Made by a program: the position numbers and the translations under genes
Notes under the pieces: generated by a model
Told to the model about the DNA's origin: nothing
Database searches by the model: none
Seen by the model: only the letters and a program-made list of their open reading frames with translations
Assembly: GCF_042679565.1 (NCBI RefSeq)
Contig: NZ_JBHTMY010000003.1
Span: forward strand, 682,001 to 746,000
DNA: 64,000 nt
Direction: 5' to 3'
Origin: Namhaeicola litoreus
GTDB taxonomy: Bacteria > Bacteroidota > Bacteroidia > Flavobacteriales > Flavobacteriaceae
In this document: positions 33,940-41,988 of the stretch, piece by piece
Numbering within the stretch: position 1 is the first letter of the stretch
Layout of the letters: each line of letters opens with the position of its first letter

Positions 33940-35337
33940 TTATTTTAGGCTTCCAACCATATCCTCCGGTCTTACCCAGGCATCAAATTCTTCGGGCGTA
34001 ACGTATCCGAGATTTATAGCTTCTTCTTTTAGAGTAGTTCCATTAGTATGAGCTGTGTTCGCAATTTCAGCTGCTTTGTAGTAACCAATTTTCGTATTTA
34101 ATGCGGTTACAAGCATCAAAGAATTATCGAGTAATTCTTTAATTCTTTTGTGATTAGGTTCGATCCCTTGAGCACAGTGTTCATCAAAAGAAACACAAGC
34201 ATCACCTAACAATTCTGCACTTTGTAAGAAATTATAGGCCATTACGGGTTTAAAAACATTCAATTCATAATGACCCTGAGTTCCGGCTATGGTAATAGCC
34301 ACGTCGTTACCCATTACTTGAGCACAAACCATGGTCATGGCTTCAGATTGCGTGGGATTAACCTTTCCCGGCATAATTGAAGACCCCGGTTCATTTGCAG
34401 GGATGATAATTTCACCGATACCACTTCTAGGCCCTGAAGCTAACATTCTGATATCGTTTGCAATTTTATTTAAGGATACAGCTAATTGTTTTAGAGCTCC
34501 ATGACTTTCAACAATTGCATCATGAGAGGCCAAAGCTTCAAATTTGTTTTCAGCTGTTCTAAAAGGTAAGCCGGTCAATTCTGCAATTTTTTTAGCTACG
34601 AGTACGTCATAGCCTTTTGGAGTATTTAATCCGGTTCCCACAGCTGTACCTCCTAAGGCCAATTCTGCTAAATGATCTAAGGTATTATTCAAAGCTTTCA
34701 GTCCGTGATCTAGTTGAGATACATATCCGCTAAATTCTTGACCCAAAGTTAGGGGAGTGGCATCCATCAGGTGGGTTCTTCCAATTTTCACCACATCTTT
34801 AAATTCGATAGATTTTTTATACAAGGTATCTCTTAATTGTTTCACCCTAGGAATGGTTTTTTCAACAATCATTTTATAGCAAGCAATGTGCATCCCAGTT
34901 GGGAAGGTATCATTTGACGATTGAGATTTATTTACATCATCGTTTGGTGATAAAACTTTTTTATCTGTACCTAATTTTTCACCTGCCAACTCTTCAGCTC
35001 TATGAGCTATAACTTCGTTGGCATTCATATTACTTTGTGTACCACTACCTGTTTGCCAAATTACCAAGGGAAAATGATCATCTAATTTTCCTTCTATAAT
35101 TTCATCACAAACTTTCGAGATTAGGTCTTTTTTTGTATTGTCTAAAACTCCCAATTCAGCATTTGCCATAGCGGCCGCCTTTTTCAAGTAAGCAAAAGCA
35201 ACTATAATTTCTTTTGGCATTGATGCATTAGGACCAATTTTAAAATTGTTCCTCGATCTCTCTGTTTGTGCACCCCAATATTTGTCTGCCGGTACTTTTA
35301 CCTCTCCTATGGTATCCTTTTCTATTCTATATTTCAT
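33940..35337 (-). CDS. fumC: Class II fumarate hydratase
   Basis: 465-residue iron-independent fumarase, catalysing fumarate to malate. The family signature GSSIMPGKVNPTQSE is present, with GSGTQSNMNANEVIAHRA and SSNDTFPTGMHIACYKM, and GRTHLMDATPLTLGQEFSGYV. The fumarase/aspartase superfamily is hard to separate by eye, but TGSGTQSNMN and HLMDATPLTLG are fumarase forms. A strong terminator follows. Upstream is a perfect -7 box TAAATTTG at 35363-35370 and a TCTTG-AAA-CAAGA dyad centred 29 bases further out, the spacing seen for dyads at ppdK and pta. Confidence 0.95.
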   Translation of the reverse strand: MKYRIEKDTIGEVKVPADKYWGAQTERSRNNFKIGPNASMPKEIIVAFAYLKKAAAMANAELGVLDNTKKDLISKVCDEIIEGKLDDHFPLVIWQTGSGTQSNMNANEVIAHRAEELAGEKLGTDKKVLSPNDDVNKSQSSNDTFPTGMHIACYKMIVEKTIPRVKQLRDTLYKKSIEFKDVVKIGRTHLMDATPLTLGQEFSGYVSQLDHGLKALNNTLDHLAELALGGTAVGTGLNTPKGYDVLVAKKIAELTGLPFRTAENKFEALASHDAIVESHGALKQLAVSLNKIANDIRMLASGPRSGIGEIIIPANEPGSSIMPGKVNPTQSEAMTMVCAQVMGNDVAITIAGTQGHYELNVFKPVMAYNFLQSAELLGDACVSFDEHCAQGIEPNHKRIKELLDNSLMLVTALNTKIGYYKAAEIANTAHTNGTTLKEEAINLGYVTPEEFDAWVRPEDMVGSLK

Positions 35338-35362
35338 GGTAATGATTTTAAAAAATTTTACA

Positions 35363-35405
35363 CAAATTTACGAAAAGCCCAAGGTTTTAAGGTCTTGAAA
35401 CAAGA
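35363..35405 (-). promoter_or_regulatory. fumC promoter with short dyad near -40
   Basis: A perfect minus-strand -7 box TAAATTTG at 35363-35370 and the 13-base dyad TCTTG-N3-CAAGA at 35393-35405. The dyad centre is 29 bases upstream of the box start. The dyad sequence differs from TGA-N6-TCA, so another regulator or chance is possible. Confidence 0.4.
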
Positions 35406-35497
35406 TTTTTGTCGGCTTTATTTACTTAAACGATTGATTTTATTTCTAAAGTCCAAAATTGAAAAAAGGCTTTGAAAATGAGACTATTATGATTTAA

Positions 35498-36418
35498 TTA
35501 TTGACTTTTTTCTTCGTGTAATTTGATGATGGTTGTATTTAATTCAAAACCCAAAAGCAGAATTATAGAATTGAGGTAAATAAAGAGCATGATGACCAAT
35601 ACTGTACCGATAGATCCATATAGCTTGTTGTATTGGGCAAATTTTTCAATATAAATTCCGAATATTTCAAAGTTTAGGATAAACAATAGGGTTGTTAAAA
35701 TAGTCCCTGGAGAAAAAAAAGCAAGTTGTCTTCCTTCTCTTGTTCCAAAATAAAAAAGTATTGAAAAACTGATCAGGATAATCATTACAAGAATAAGCAA
35801 ACGAATTATTCGCATCCAAAACACAGTATCTAGAACTATTCCATTTGCTGTTAAATCATTCAAAAATATTTCAAAAAATATCAATCCGGCAACTGAAATG
35901 ATAAGAACAACAGCTAATATCAAAGTGATGATCAATGAAACAAAATATTGTCTCAAAATAGTCCTTGTTTCGATATTGTGATAGGTGTATTCAAAACTAT
36001 TTAAAATGGCGTTTACCCCATTTGTCATTAAGAACATCGATAGGAAGAAACCAAAAGAAAGCAATTCGGCGTACTTGTTATTGGCAATATCATTAAGCAC
36101 ATAGGCAATTGCTTCTTTAGAGCTTTGTGAGGGTGTGAAATTGAAAATGAGTTCCATAAAATCCTCTTGAAAATCAGGAATAGGAACAAAGGGAATTAAA
36201 GTTAATATAAACAGGGCAAATGGGAAAAGAGCTATAAAAAAGCTAAAAGCAATACTTCCGGCCCTTGTAGTAAGCGTTCCTTTTATAATTCCTGTGATGT
36301 ACATTTCTAAAATTTCATAGACCGACATTCCTTCGAAACCGGGTAGTCTAATTCGTTCTAAAAAATTTATGATCCAGCGTAAAACAGGAATTTTATGTAA
36401 ACCATCTTTTGAAGACAT
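35498..36418 (-). CDS. YihY/BrkB-family membrane protein
   Basis: About 306 residues, with six predicted membrane helices in the order usual for the family: GTLTTRAGSIAFSFFIALFPFALFILTL, a periplasmic loop, MFLMTNGVNAILNSFEYTY, LIITLILAVVLIISVAGLIFFE, and GSIGTVLVIMLFIYLNSIILLLGFELN at the end. The N-terminus LPGFEGMSVYEILEMYITGIIKG is typical of Bacteroidota members. The function is not established; it was once confused with RNase BN. I use the ATG at 36418, which lies directly after the kdsC stop; an earlier ATG at 36436 would overlap kdsC. Confidence 0.88.
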   Translation of the reverse strand: MSSKDGLHKIPVLRWIINFLERIRLPGFEGMSVYEILEMYITGIIKGTLTTRAGSIAFSFFIALFPFALFILTLIPFVPIPDFQEDFMELIFNFTPSQSSKEAIAYVLNDIANNKYAELLSFGFFLSMFLMTNGVNAILNSFEYTYHNIETRTILRQYFVSLIITLILAVVLIISVAGLIFFEIFLNDLTANGIVLDTVFWMRIIRLLILVMIILISFSILFYFGTREGRQLAFFSPGTILTTLLFILNFEIFGIYIEKFAQYNKLYGSIGTVLVIMLFIYLNSIILLLGFELNTTIIKLHEEKSQ

Positions 36419-36419
36419 T

Positions 36420-36947
36420 TTAAAAATATTTGGCATCAAAACTTGTATGCCACTTGTCTTGAACTTTTAACACTTGCTCAATCACATCGCGTGCGCAGCC
36501 CTTGCCACCTTTTTTTTGTGAAACGTATTTTGAAATATGCTTAATCTCCGGTACAGCATCATTGGGACAAGCGGCGAGTCCTACCAACTCCATTACTGGT
36601 AAATCAGGAATATCATCTCCCATAAATAGCACGTTGTCAGGGTTAATATCATATAATTCTATATATTCTCGATATTGTTCTAATTTTTGATGTGCCCCCA
36701 AGTAAATGTCGGTAATACCCAAACCTCTCAATCTACTTTTTACTCCCTCATTCGTACCACCCGATATAACACAAACCCTGTATCCCATTTCTACAGCAGT
36801 TTTAAGGGCAAAACCATCTTTTGTATTCATTGTTCTTACAAGCTCACCATTAGGGAAAATGGTTACAGAGCCATCGGTTAAAACTCCATCAACATCAAAA
36901 ATGAATGTATCTATGTTGGTCATGATTTCTTTATAATTCTTCTCCAT
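36420..36947 (-). CDS. kdsC: 3-deoxy-D-manno-octulosonate 8-phosphate phosphatase (KdsC-like HAD)
   Basis: 175-residue HAD hydrolase. Motif I is FIFDVDGVLTDGSV (two catalytic Asp), motif II is CVISGGTN, the Lys is in KLEQYRE, and motif IV is FMGDDIPDLPVM. The lack of a cap domain, the short length and the DGSV/GDDIPD form are those of KdsC, which makes Kdo from Kdo-8-phosphate for lipopolysaccharide. Related C0 HAD phosphatases act on other sugars, so the assignment is at the family level. The gene is part of a run with the DUF2520 gene (5 bases upstream) and the BrkB gene (downstream). Confidence 0.87.
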   Translation of the reverse strand: MEKNYKEIMTNIDTFIFDVDGVLTDGSVTIFPNGELVRTMNTKDGFALKTAVEMGYRVCVISGGTNEGVKSRLRGLGITDIYLGAHQKLEQYREYIELYDINPDNVLFMGDDIPDLPVMELVGLAACPNDAVPEIKHISKYVSQKKGGKGCARDVIEQVLKVQDKWHTSFDAKYF

Positions 36948-36952
36948 TATTT

Positions 36953-37702
36953 TTATGAATATGTTTTTATGATAGACTTAGTAATCACTTGGTATATTTC
37001 TTTTTCAGTTTGGTATAGTTGTTTGAGATGTTTAGCAATTACTTTTTGATCATTCCGTCTGGCTGGTCCTGTTTGCGCTTGAATAGGGCTCAAATGATTA
37101 AGTTTTTTTACAGTCTCCAAAAGTAAAGGTTTTAAAATATCGAACGAAAAATTATTTTCTTCTGACAGATCATTGGCTATTTTAAACATATGATTGCTAA
37201 AATTATTGGCAAATACCGCTGCCAAATGGAGCTTTTCTCTTTGATTGCTATTTATTTCATAGACATTTTTGGAAATGGAATTGGCAAACTTCTTGAGTAA
37301 TTCTAGATCTCTTTTATTTTCGGCTTCTAGGCAAAAGGGAATATTGATGTATTCCAATAATTCATTTTTCGAGAAGGTTTGAACAGGATAACAGACACCT
37401 TTCCCAGATTTGCATTGCAATTCATTTAGGGCCATACTACCCGAAGTGTGTGCAACAAGACCTGAAACTTCTAATTTTTTTGAGAAACTTGAAATCTCAT
37501 CATCATTAATGGCAATCAAGTATAGATCTGCTTGCATTAATTCTGATAAATTTTTTGTAAATGGAATTTCAGAATTGAAGAATTCTTGATTTCTCAGACT
37601 TCTGGCATAGCGCTGAATTAAATGAACTTCATTTGCAGCATACATTGCCTTAGCCATATGAACAGCGACATTTCCTGCGCCAATTAAAACAACAGTAATC
37701 AT
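36953..37702 (-). CDS. Rossmann-like plus DUF2520 protein
   Basis: About 249 residues. The N-terminal Rossmann-like domain begins MITVVLIGAGNVAVHMAKAMY, with GxGNV nucleotide binding, and a strand YLIAINDDEISSFSKKL. The C-terminal DUF2520 domain has KLHLAAVFANNFSNHMFKIANDL and LSPIQAQTGPARRNDQKVIAKHL. The closest known relatives are ketopantoate-reductase-like and 6-phosphogluconate-dehydrogenase-like oxidoreductases, but the reaction is not assigned. The upstream 24 codons of the open frame contain the ppdK terminator, so I use the ATG at 37702. A -7 box TATCTTCG lies 4 bases before it. Confidence 0.85.
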   Translation of the reverse strand: MITVVLIGAGNVAVHMAKAMYAANEVHLIQRYARSLRNQEFFNSEIPFTKNLSELMQADLYLIAINDDEISSFSKKLEVSGLVAHTSGSMALNELQCKSGKGVCYPVQTFSKNELLEYINIPFCLEAENKRDLELLKKFANSISKNVYEINSNQREKLHLAAVFANNFSNHMFKIANDLSEENNFSFDILKPLLLETVKKLNHLSPIQAQTGPARRNDQKVIAKHLKQLYQTEKEIYQVITKSIIKTYS

Positions 37703-37706
37703 AAGG

Positions 37707-37714
37707 CGAAGATA
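37707..37714 (-). promoter_or_regulatory. -7 box just ahead of the DUF2520 gene
   Basis: Minus-strand TATCTTCG ends 4 bases before the ATG. An alternative box, TATCTTTT, lies 13 bases further upstream, so this case is less clear than menC, nifS or the Smr gene. Confidence 0.35.
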
Positions 37715-37764
37715 GCCAAAAGATAGTTGAGATAAATGGTCAATCTTTAAAATTGACCAAATGA

Positions 37765-37794
37765 AAAAGGGCAATTCCGAAGAAAAGCCCTTTT
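37765..37794 (-). terminator. ppdK terminator
   Basis: Eight-base stem AAAAGGGC / GCCCTTTT with a 14-base loop; on the minus strand it ends in a T-run. It lies 22 bases beyond the ppdK stop, inside the upstream extension of the DUF2520 open frame, and so supports the shorter start of that gene. Confidence 0.75.
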
Positions 37795-37816
37795 ACCAAC
37801 AAAAATCTAATACTAA

Positions 37817-40543
37817 TCAGGAATTTAAAATCTCTGCTTGTGCTGATGCGATACGTGCGATAGGCACACGGTATGGCGAGCAACTCACATAGTTAAGTCC
37901 GTTTTTATAACAAAACGCCACAGATTGAGGTTCACCTCCGTGTTCACCACAAATCCCAACTTTTAAAGTTGTATTCGTTTTTCTTCCATTTTTTGTTGCG
38001 AGAGTAACCAATTGTCCAACTCCTTCTTGATCTAATACTTCAAAAGGATCATGTTTTAATATTCCTTTTTCGATATAAATTGGTAAGAATTTTCCAGCAT
38101 CATCCCTTGAATATCCAAATGTCATTTGGGTAAGGTCATTTGTACCGAAAGAGAAGAATTCTGCACTTTCTGCAATAGATTCAGCCATTAACGCAGCTCT
38201 AGGTACTTCAATCATTGTGCCTACTTTAAAATCTATTGAATCATTTCTTTCTTGAAAAACTACAGCAGCTGTATCTCTAATTAATTTTTCCTGAGAAAGA
38301 AATTCAGCTTTAGTGCCGATAAGAGGAACCATAATTTCTGGATATGCCACGATACCTCTTTTCTTTAGATTCAATGCAGCTTCTATGATTGCTCTTGTTT
38401 GCATTTCTGTAATTTCAGGATAAGTTATCCCTAATCTACAACCACGATGCCCTAACATTGGGTTAAATTCCTCCAATTCGGCCACTTTAGCTTTAACGGC
38501 TTCTAAAGAAATATGCATTTCTTCTGCCAGTTCTTTTTGTTGTGCCAATTGGTGAGGAACAAACTCGTGTAGTGGTGGGTCTAGTAACCTTACGGTAACA
38601 GGTAGGCCTGCCATTGCTTCAAAGATTCCTTCAAAATCTTCTCTTTGCATAGGTAATAACATATCAAGCGCATGTTTGCGACCTTTTACGGTGCTGGCTA
38701 AGATCATTTCTCTCATCGCTTTGATTCTATCTACCTCAAAGAACATATGCTCAGTTCTGGTAAGACCGATACCGAGTGCACCAAAATTACGTGCTGCCAA
38801 GGCATCTTTAGGTGAATCTGCATTGGTACGCACTTTCATTTTAGAGAATTTTTCAGAAAGTTTCATTAGCTCGGCAAATTCACCTGTTAATTCTGGTTCC
38901 ATCGTAGCCACTTTCCCTTCCATGATATTTCCTGTAGTACCATTAATTGAAATCCAGTCACCTTCGTGGTATTCTTTGCCATCTACAACGAGTGTGCGGG
39001 TTTTATAATTTATTTTTAAAGCACCTGCGCCAGAAACACAACATTTTCCCATACCTCTTGCAACAACTGCTGCGTGAGAAGTCATACCCCCTCTTGCAGT
39101 TAAAATACCTTTAGCTACATTCATTCCTTCCAAGTCTTCGGGAGAGGTCTCGATTCTAGTTAAAATTGTGTTTTTGAATTTGTTTGCTTCATCTGCAAAG
39201 AACACGATTTGACCAGTAGCGGCACCTGGTGATGCTGGCAAGCCTTGTGCGATAATATGTGATTTTTTTATCGCTTTAGGATCGAAAATTGGATGTAAAA
39301 GTTCATCTAATTTTAATGGCTCAATTCTCAAAAGCGCTTCTTTTTCATCAATGAGTTTTTCTTTGTAAAGATCCATGGCAATTTTCACCATTGCTGCACC
39401 AGTTCTTTTACCATTTCTTGTTTGAAGAATCCACAATTTACCTTCTTGAATGGTAAATTCCATGTCTTGCATATCGCGATAATGTCTTTCTAAAACTTCC
39501 TGATATCCATTTAATTCTTCATAAATAGAAGGCATTAATTCCTCTAATGAAGGGTAATTTGTTCTTCTATCATCTTCTTCTACTTTAGCCAATTCAGCCC
39601 AGCGTTGAGAACCAATTTTCGTGATTTGTTGTGGTGTTCTTACACCGGCCACCACATCTTCACCTTGCGCATTAATTAAATATTCTCCATTAAAAATATT
39701 CTCTCCTGTTCCCGCATCTCTTGTAAAACAAACACCTGTACCAGAACTATCGCCCATATTTCCAAATACCATAGCCTGAACATTCACTGCAGTTCCCCAA
39801 TCGGCAGGATAACCATGCATGTTTCTGTAATAGACAGCGCGATCGCCATTCCAACTATTAAATACGGCCATCACTGCTCCCCAAAGTTGATCCCAAGGAT
39901 CTGTTGGAAAATCAAAACCTTTTCTTTTCTTGACAACTGCTTTAAAGTCAAAAACCAGATCTTTAAGATCTTGAACAGTAAAATCTGTATCCAGATCTAT
40001 ACCTCTCTTTTCTTTTAAGTTCTCTATAATCTCTTCAAATGGATCGATGTCTTCTTTAGAATGAGGTTTCATACCTAAAACCACACCACCGTACATTTGA
40101 ATGAACCTTCGGTATGAATCCCATGCAAAACGCTCATTATTCATTTTTATGGCAATTCCTTTAACCGCGTCGTCATTCATTCCTAAATTTAAAACGGTAT
40201 CCATCATACCTGGCATAGAAACGCGTGCGCCAGAACGCACAGATAATAATAATGGGTTTTCGTTATCACCAAATTTGGCGCCCATAATACCTTCTATTGT
40301 TTCGATGGCGGATTCAACTTCTCCTTTGATCATTTCAATCACTGCATCCTGACCAACTAAATTGTATTCTGTACAAACTTCTGTAGTAATTGTAAAACCC
40401 GGTGGAACTGGTATTCCAATTGCACTCATTTCAGCTAAGTTAGCTCCTTTACCTCCCAAAAGGTTTTTCATTTTACTGTTCCCATCCGTCGTTTTATCTC
40501 CGAACTTATATACATGGGATTTTGTCTGATTTATCGTTTCCAT
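37817..40543 (-). CDS. ppdK: Pyruvate, phosphate dikinase
   Basis: 908 residues, interconverting pyruvate + ATP + Pi and PEP + AMP + PPi. Three domains are visible: N-terminal ATP-grasp from GGKGANLAEMSAIGIPVPPGFTI; the phosphohistidine swivel domain with H490 in GGMTSHAAVVARGMGKCCVSG; and the C-terminal TIM barrel with GLTRTEHMF, the metal-binding EVPRAA and FGTNDLTQMTFGYSRDD, and the Cys in GICGEHGGEP. It is slightly longer than the clostridial enzyme. It may run in either direction, so it can serve gluconeogenesis or PPi-dependent glycolysis. The soluble pyrophosphatase in the window competes for PPi. A Crp/Fnr-type site lies ahead of it. Confidence 0.96.
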   Translation of the reverse strand: METINQTKSHVYKFGDKTTDGNSKMKNLLGGKGANLAEMSAIGIPVPPGFTITTEVCTEYNLVGQDAVIEMIKGEVESAIETIEGIMGAKFGDNENPLLLSVRSGARVSMPGMMDTVLNLGMNDDAVKGIAIKMNNERFAWDSYRRFIQMYGGVVLGMKPHSKEDIDPFEEIIENLKEKRGIDLDTDFTVQDLKDLVFDFKAVVKKRKGFDFPTDPWDQLWGAVMAVFNSWNGDRAVYYRNMHGYPADWGTAVNVQAMVFGNMGDSSGTGVCFTRDAGTGENIFNGEYLINAQGEDVVAGVRTPQQITKIGSQRWAELAKVEEDDRRTNYPSLEELMPSIYEELNGYQEVLERHYRDMQDMEFTIQEGKLWILQTRNGKRTGAAMVKIAMDLYKEKLIDEKEALLRIEPLKLDELLHPIFDPKAIKKSHIIAQGLPASPGAATGQIVFFADEANKFKNTILTRIETSPEDLEGMNVAKGILTARGGMTSHAAVVARGMGKCCVSGAGALKINYKTRTLVVDGKEYHEGDWISINGTTGNIMEGKVATMEPELTGEFAELMKLSEKFSKMKVRTNADSPKDALAARNFGALGIGLTRTEHMFFEVDRIKAMREMILASTVKGRKHALDMLLPMQREDFEGIFEAMAGLPVTVRLLDPPLHEFVPHQLAQQKELAEEMHISLEAVKAKVAELEEFNPMLGHRGCRLGITYPEITEMQTRAIIEAALNLKKRGIVAYPEIMVPLIGTKAEFLSQEKLIRDTAAVVFQERNDSIDFKVGTMIEVPRAALMAESIAESAEFFSFGTNDLTQMTFGYSRDDAGKFLPIYIEKGILKHDPFEVLDQEGVGQLVTLATKNGRKTNTTLKVGICGEHGGEPQSVAFCYKNGLNYVSCSPYRVPIARIASAQAEILNS

Positions 40544-40574
40544 GATCGTATAATTTTTGTTTTTTATTTTCGAC

Positions 40575-40620
40575 CAAAGTTAGACAGATAGACCGCAGTT
40601 TTCTATGATTTATATCATAG
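40575..40620 (-). promoter_or_regulatory. ppdK promoter with Crp/Fnr-type dyad
   Basis: A perfect -7 box TAACTTTG (minus strand, 40575-40582). TGATTTATATCA at 40606-40617 sits within the larger CTATGAT-N4-ATCATAG (40603-40620). Its centre is 29.5 bases upstream of the box start, near -41, the usual class II activator position. No TTTG -33 element is seen, as expected for an activated promoter. Confidence 0.55.
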
Positions 40621-40641
40621 ATTCTGGTGTACGAAGGTTTC

Positions 40642-40657
40642 AGTAACAATTGTTACT
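40642..40657. promoter_or_regulatory. Perfect 16-base palindrome between tolC-like gene and ppdK
   Basis: AGTAACAATTGTTACT is fully self-complementary and lies 9 bases after the stop of the outer-membrane efflux gene and about 72 upstream of the ppdK start. No T-run follows, so it is more likely a protein-binding site or an mRNA 3' hairpin than an intrinsic terminator. Confidence 0.4.
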
Positions 40658-40665
40658 TGAGATAG

Positions 40666-41988
40666 TTAATAAATGGCACCTAAAAGTTTTCCGCTTAGTT
40701 GCAGAACGGTAAGTTCAGCTATTTTAGCTGCGTATTTAGCACGGTTGTAATTGTTAATGGCATTAAGAAGGTTTACCTGAGCTAGTCTAAACTCTACTGA
40801 TATAATTTGACCTAACTTAAACTGCTCTTCAGATCTGGAAAAATTTCTTTTATTGGTTTCAACATTTTTTTGTTCAGCTTGTAGAATAAAGAGTGCATTT
40901 TGATAGGTTTCCCAAGCATTGGCCATATTGCGTTCAAGCTCTTTTTCAATCTGCTCTTTTTGAACTAATGAATTCTCTGCAGCAATCTTGGCATTTTGAA
41001 CAAGTACTTTTGTTCTACCACCATCAAAAATATTCCAGTTTAAAGATACTCCACCGCTAAAGCCGGTAACATTCTGTGATTTTAACGAAAATGCATTAAA
41101 AGTATCTGCATTAAAATGGTTGTTATTCCAATTTAAGCCTCCATTGGCAGCTACTGTCGGTAACCATCCTGAGCGGTTTATTTTAATATCTAAATCGCTA
41201 ATGGCAACGCTTTTTTCTGCTTGCTGTAGAAGTACGTTTTTTTCTTTTGCAGAAGCCAATAGTTCATCATAATTAAGTGCAATTTCATAATTGACAATCG
41301 TATCTACCTCAAAAGGTGAATTTACATCTCTACCCATAATTAAATTGAGGTCTCTTTTGGTGTTTGCCAGTTGGCGTTCAATATCTAAATATGCAATGCT
41401 GTCATTATTGATATCCACTTCTGAATTGAGAACGTCTAATTGGGTATTCTGACCGAATTCGTATTTGTATTTTTCTCTCAGCAGTCTATCTTTTGAGATC
41501 TCAAGCGATTTAAATTGATTCACTTTATTTTCTGTTAACCTTGCTACTTCATAATAGGAGGTAAGTAAACCAAGTAAGGTTAATTCTATAACCTGTTGCG
41601 CTTGAATTTCACTTAAATTATAGAGTTCCTGAAATCGTTTATAGTTATATTTTCTTCCTAGGCCGTTAAATAATAAATAGCCTACGCCAACATTTGCATT
41701 ATAATTGTTGACTTGCGTTTTATTTTCTAAAAAATTACCATCTTGATAGGAAATTTCATTTTTATTGTCTGAATATCCTGCTGACGTACTCGCATCTAAA
41801 GTAGGTAGAAAACCACTGTTGTATATACTGGCATTGTTTTCGGCAATCTTAACATTGTTATTACTTACTTGGATGTCATAGTTATTTTCAAGTGTAATTT
41901 CTACGGCCTTATTCTTGCTTAGATTTTCTTGTGCAAAAATTAGGTTTGCGATGAGCAATGTAAAAAGGAATATACTATACTTCTTCAT
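40666..41988 (-). CDS. TolC-family outer-membrane efflux channel
   Basis: 440 residues with a signal peptide ending near LIFAQ (residue 20) and two repeated OEP domains rich in long coiled-coil helices. The repeats are visible as NNYDIQVSNNNVKIAENNASIYNSGFLPTLDASTSAGY and KNVLLQQAEKSVAISDLDIKINRSGWLPTVAANGGLNW. FDGGRTKVLVQNAKIAAENS is typical of the family. It forms the trimeric outer-membrane exit of the RND pump encoded just upstream, whose stop it overlaps by 14 bases. The operon ends here with no classical terminator. Confidence 0.92.
   Translation of the reverse strand: MKKYSIFLFTLLIANLIFAQENLSKNKAVEITLENNYDIQVSNNNVKIAENNASIYNSGFLPTLDASTSAGYSDNKNEISYQDGNFLENKTQVNNYNANVGVGYLLFNGLGRKYNYKRFQELYNLSEIQAQQVIELTLLGLLTSYYEVARLTENKVNQFKSLEISKDRLLREKYKYEFGQNTQLDVLNSEVDINNDSIAYLDIERQLANTKRDLNLIMGRDVNSPFEVDTIVNYEIALNYDELLASAKEKNVLLQQAEKSVAISDLDIKINRSGWLPTVAANGGLNWNNNHFNADTFNAFSLKSQNVTGFSGGVSLNWNIFDGGRTKVLVQNAKIAAENSLVQKEQIEKELERNMANAWETYQNALFILQAEQKNVETNKRNFSRSEEQFKLGQIISVEFRLAQVNLLNAINNYNRAKYAAKIAELTVLQLSGKLLGAIY

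Noticed and set aside
37703..37774. Longer start for the DUF2520 gene
   Set aside because: The extension crosses the ppdK terminator hairpin, and the protein homology begins at MITVVLIGAGNV (37702).
38676..39008. Open frames on the strand opposite ppdK and other large genes
   Set aside because: They lack family motifs, lie wholly within strongly supported genes and reflect codon bias of the real frame.
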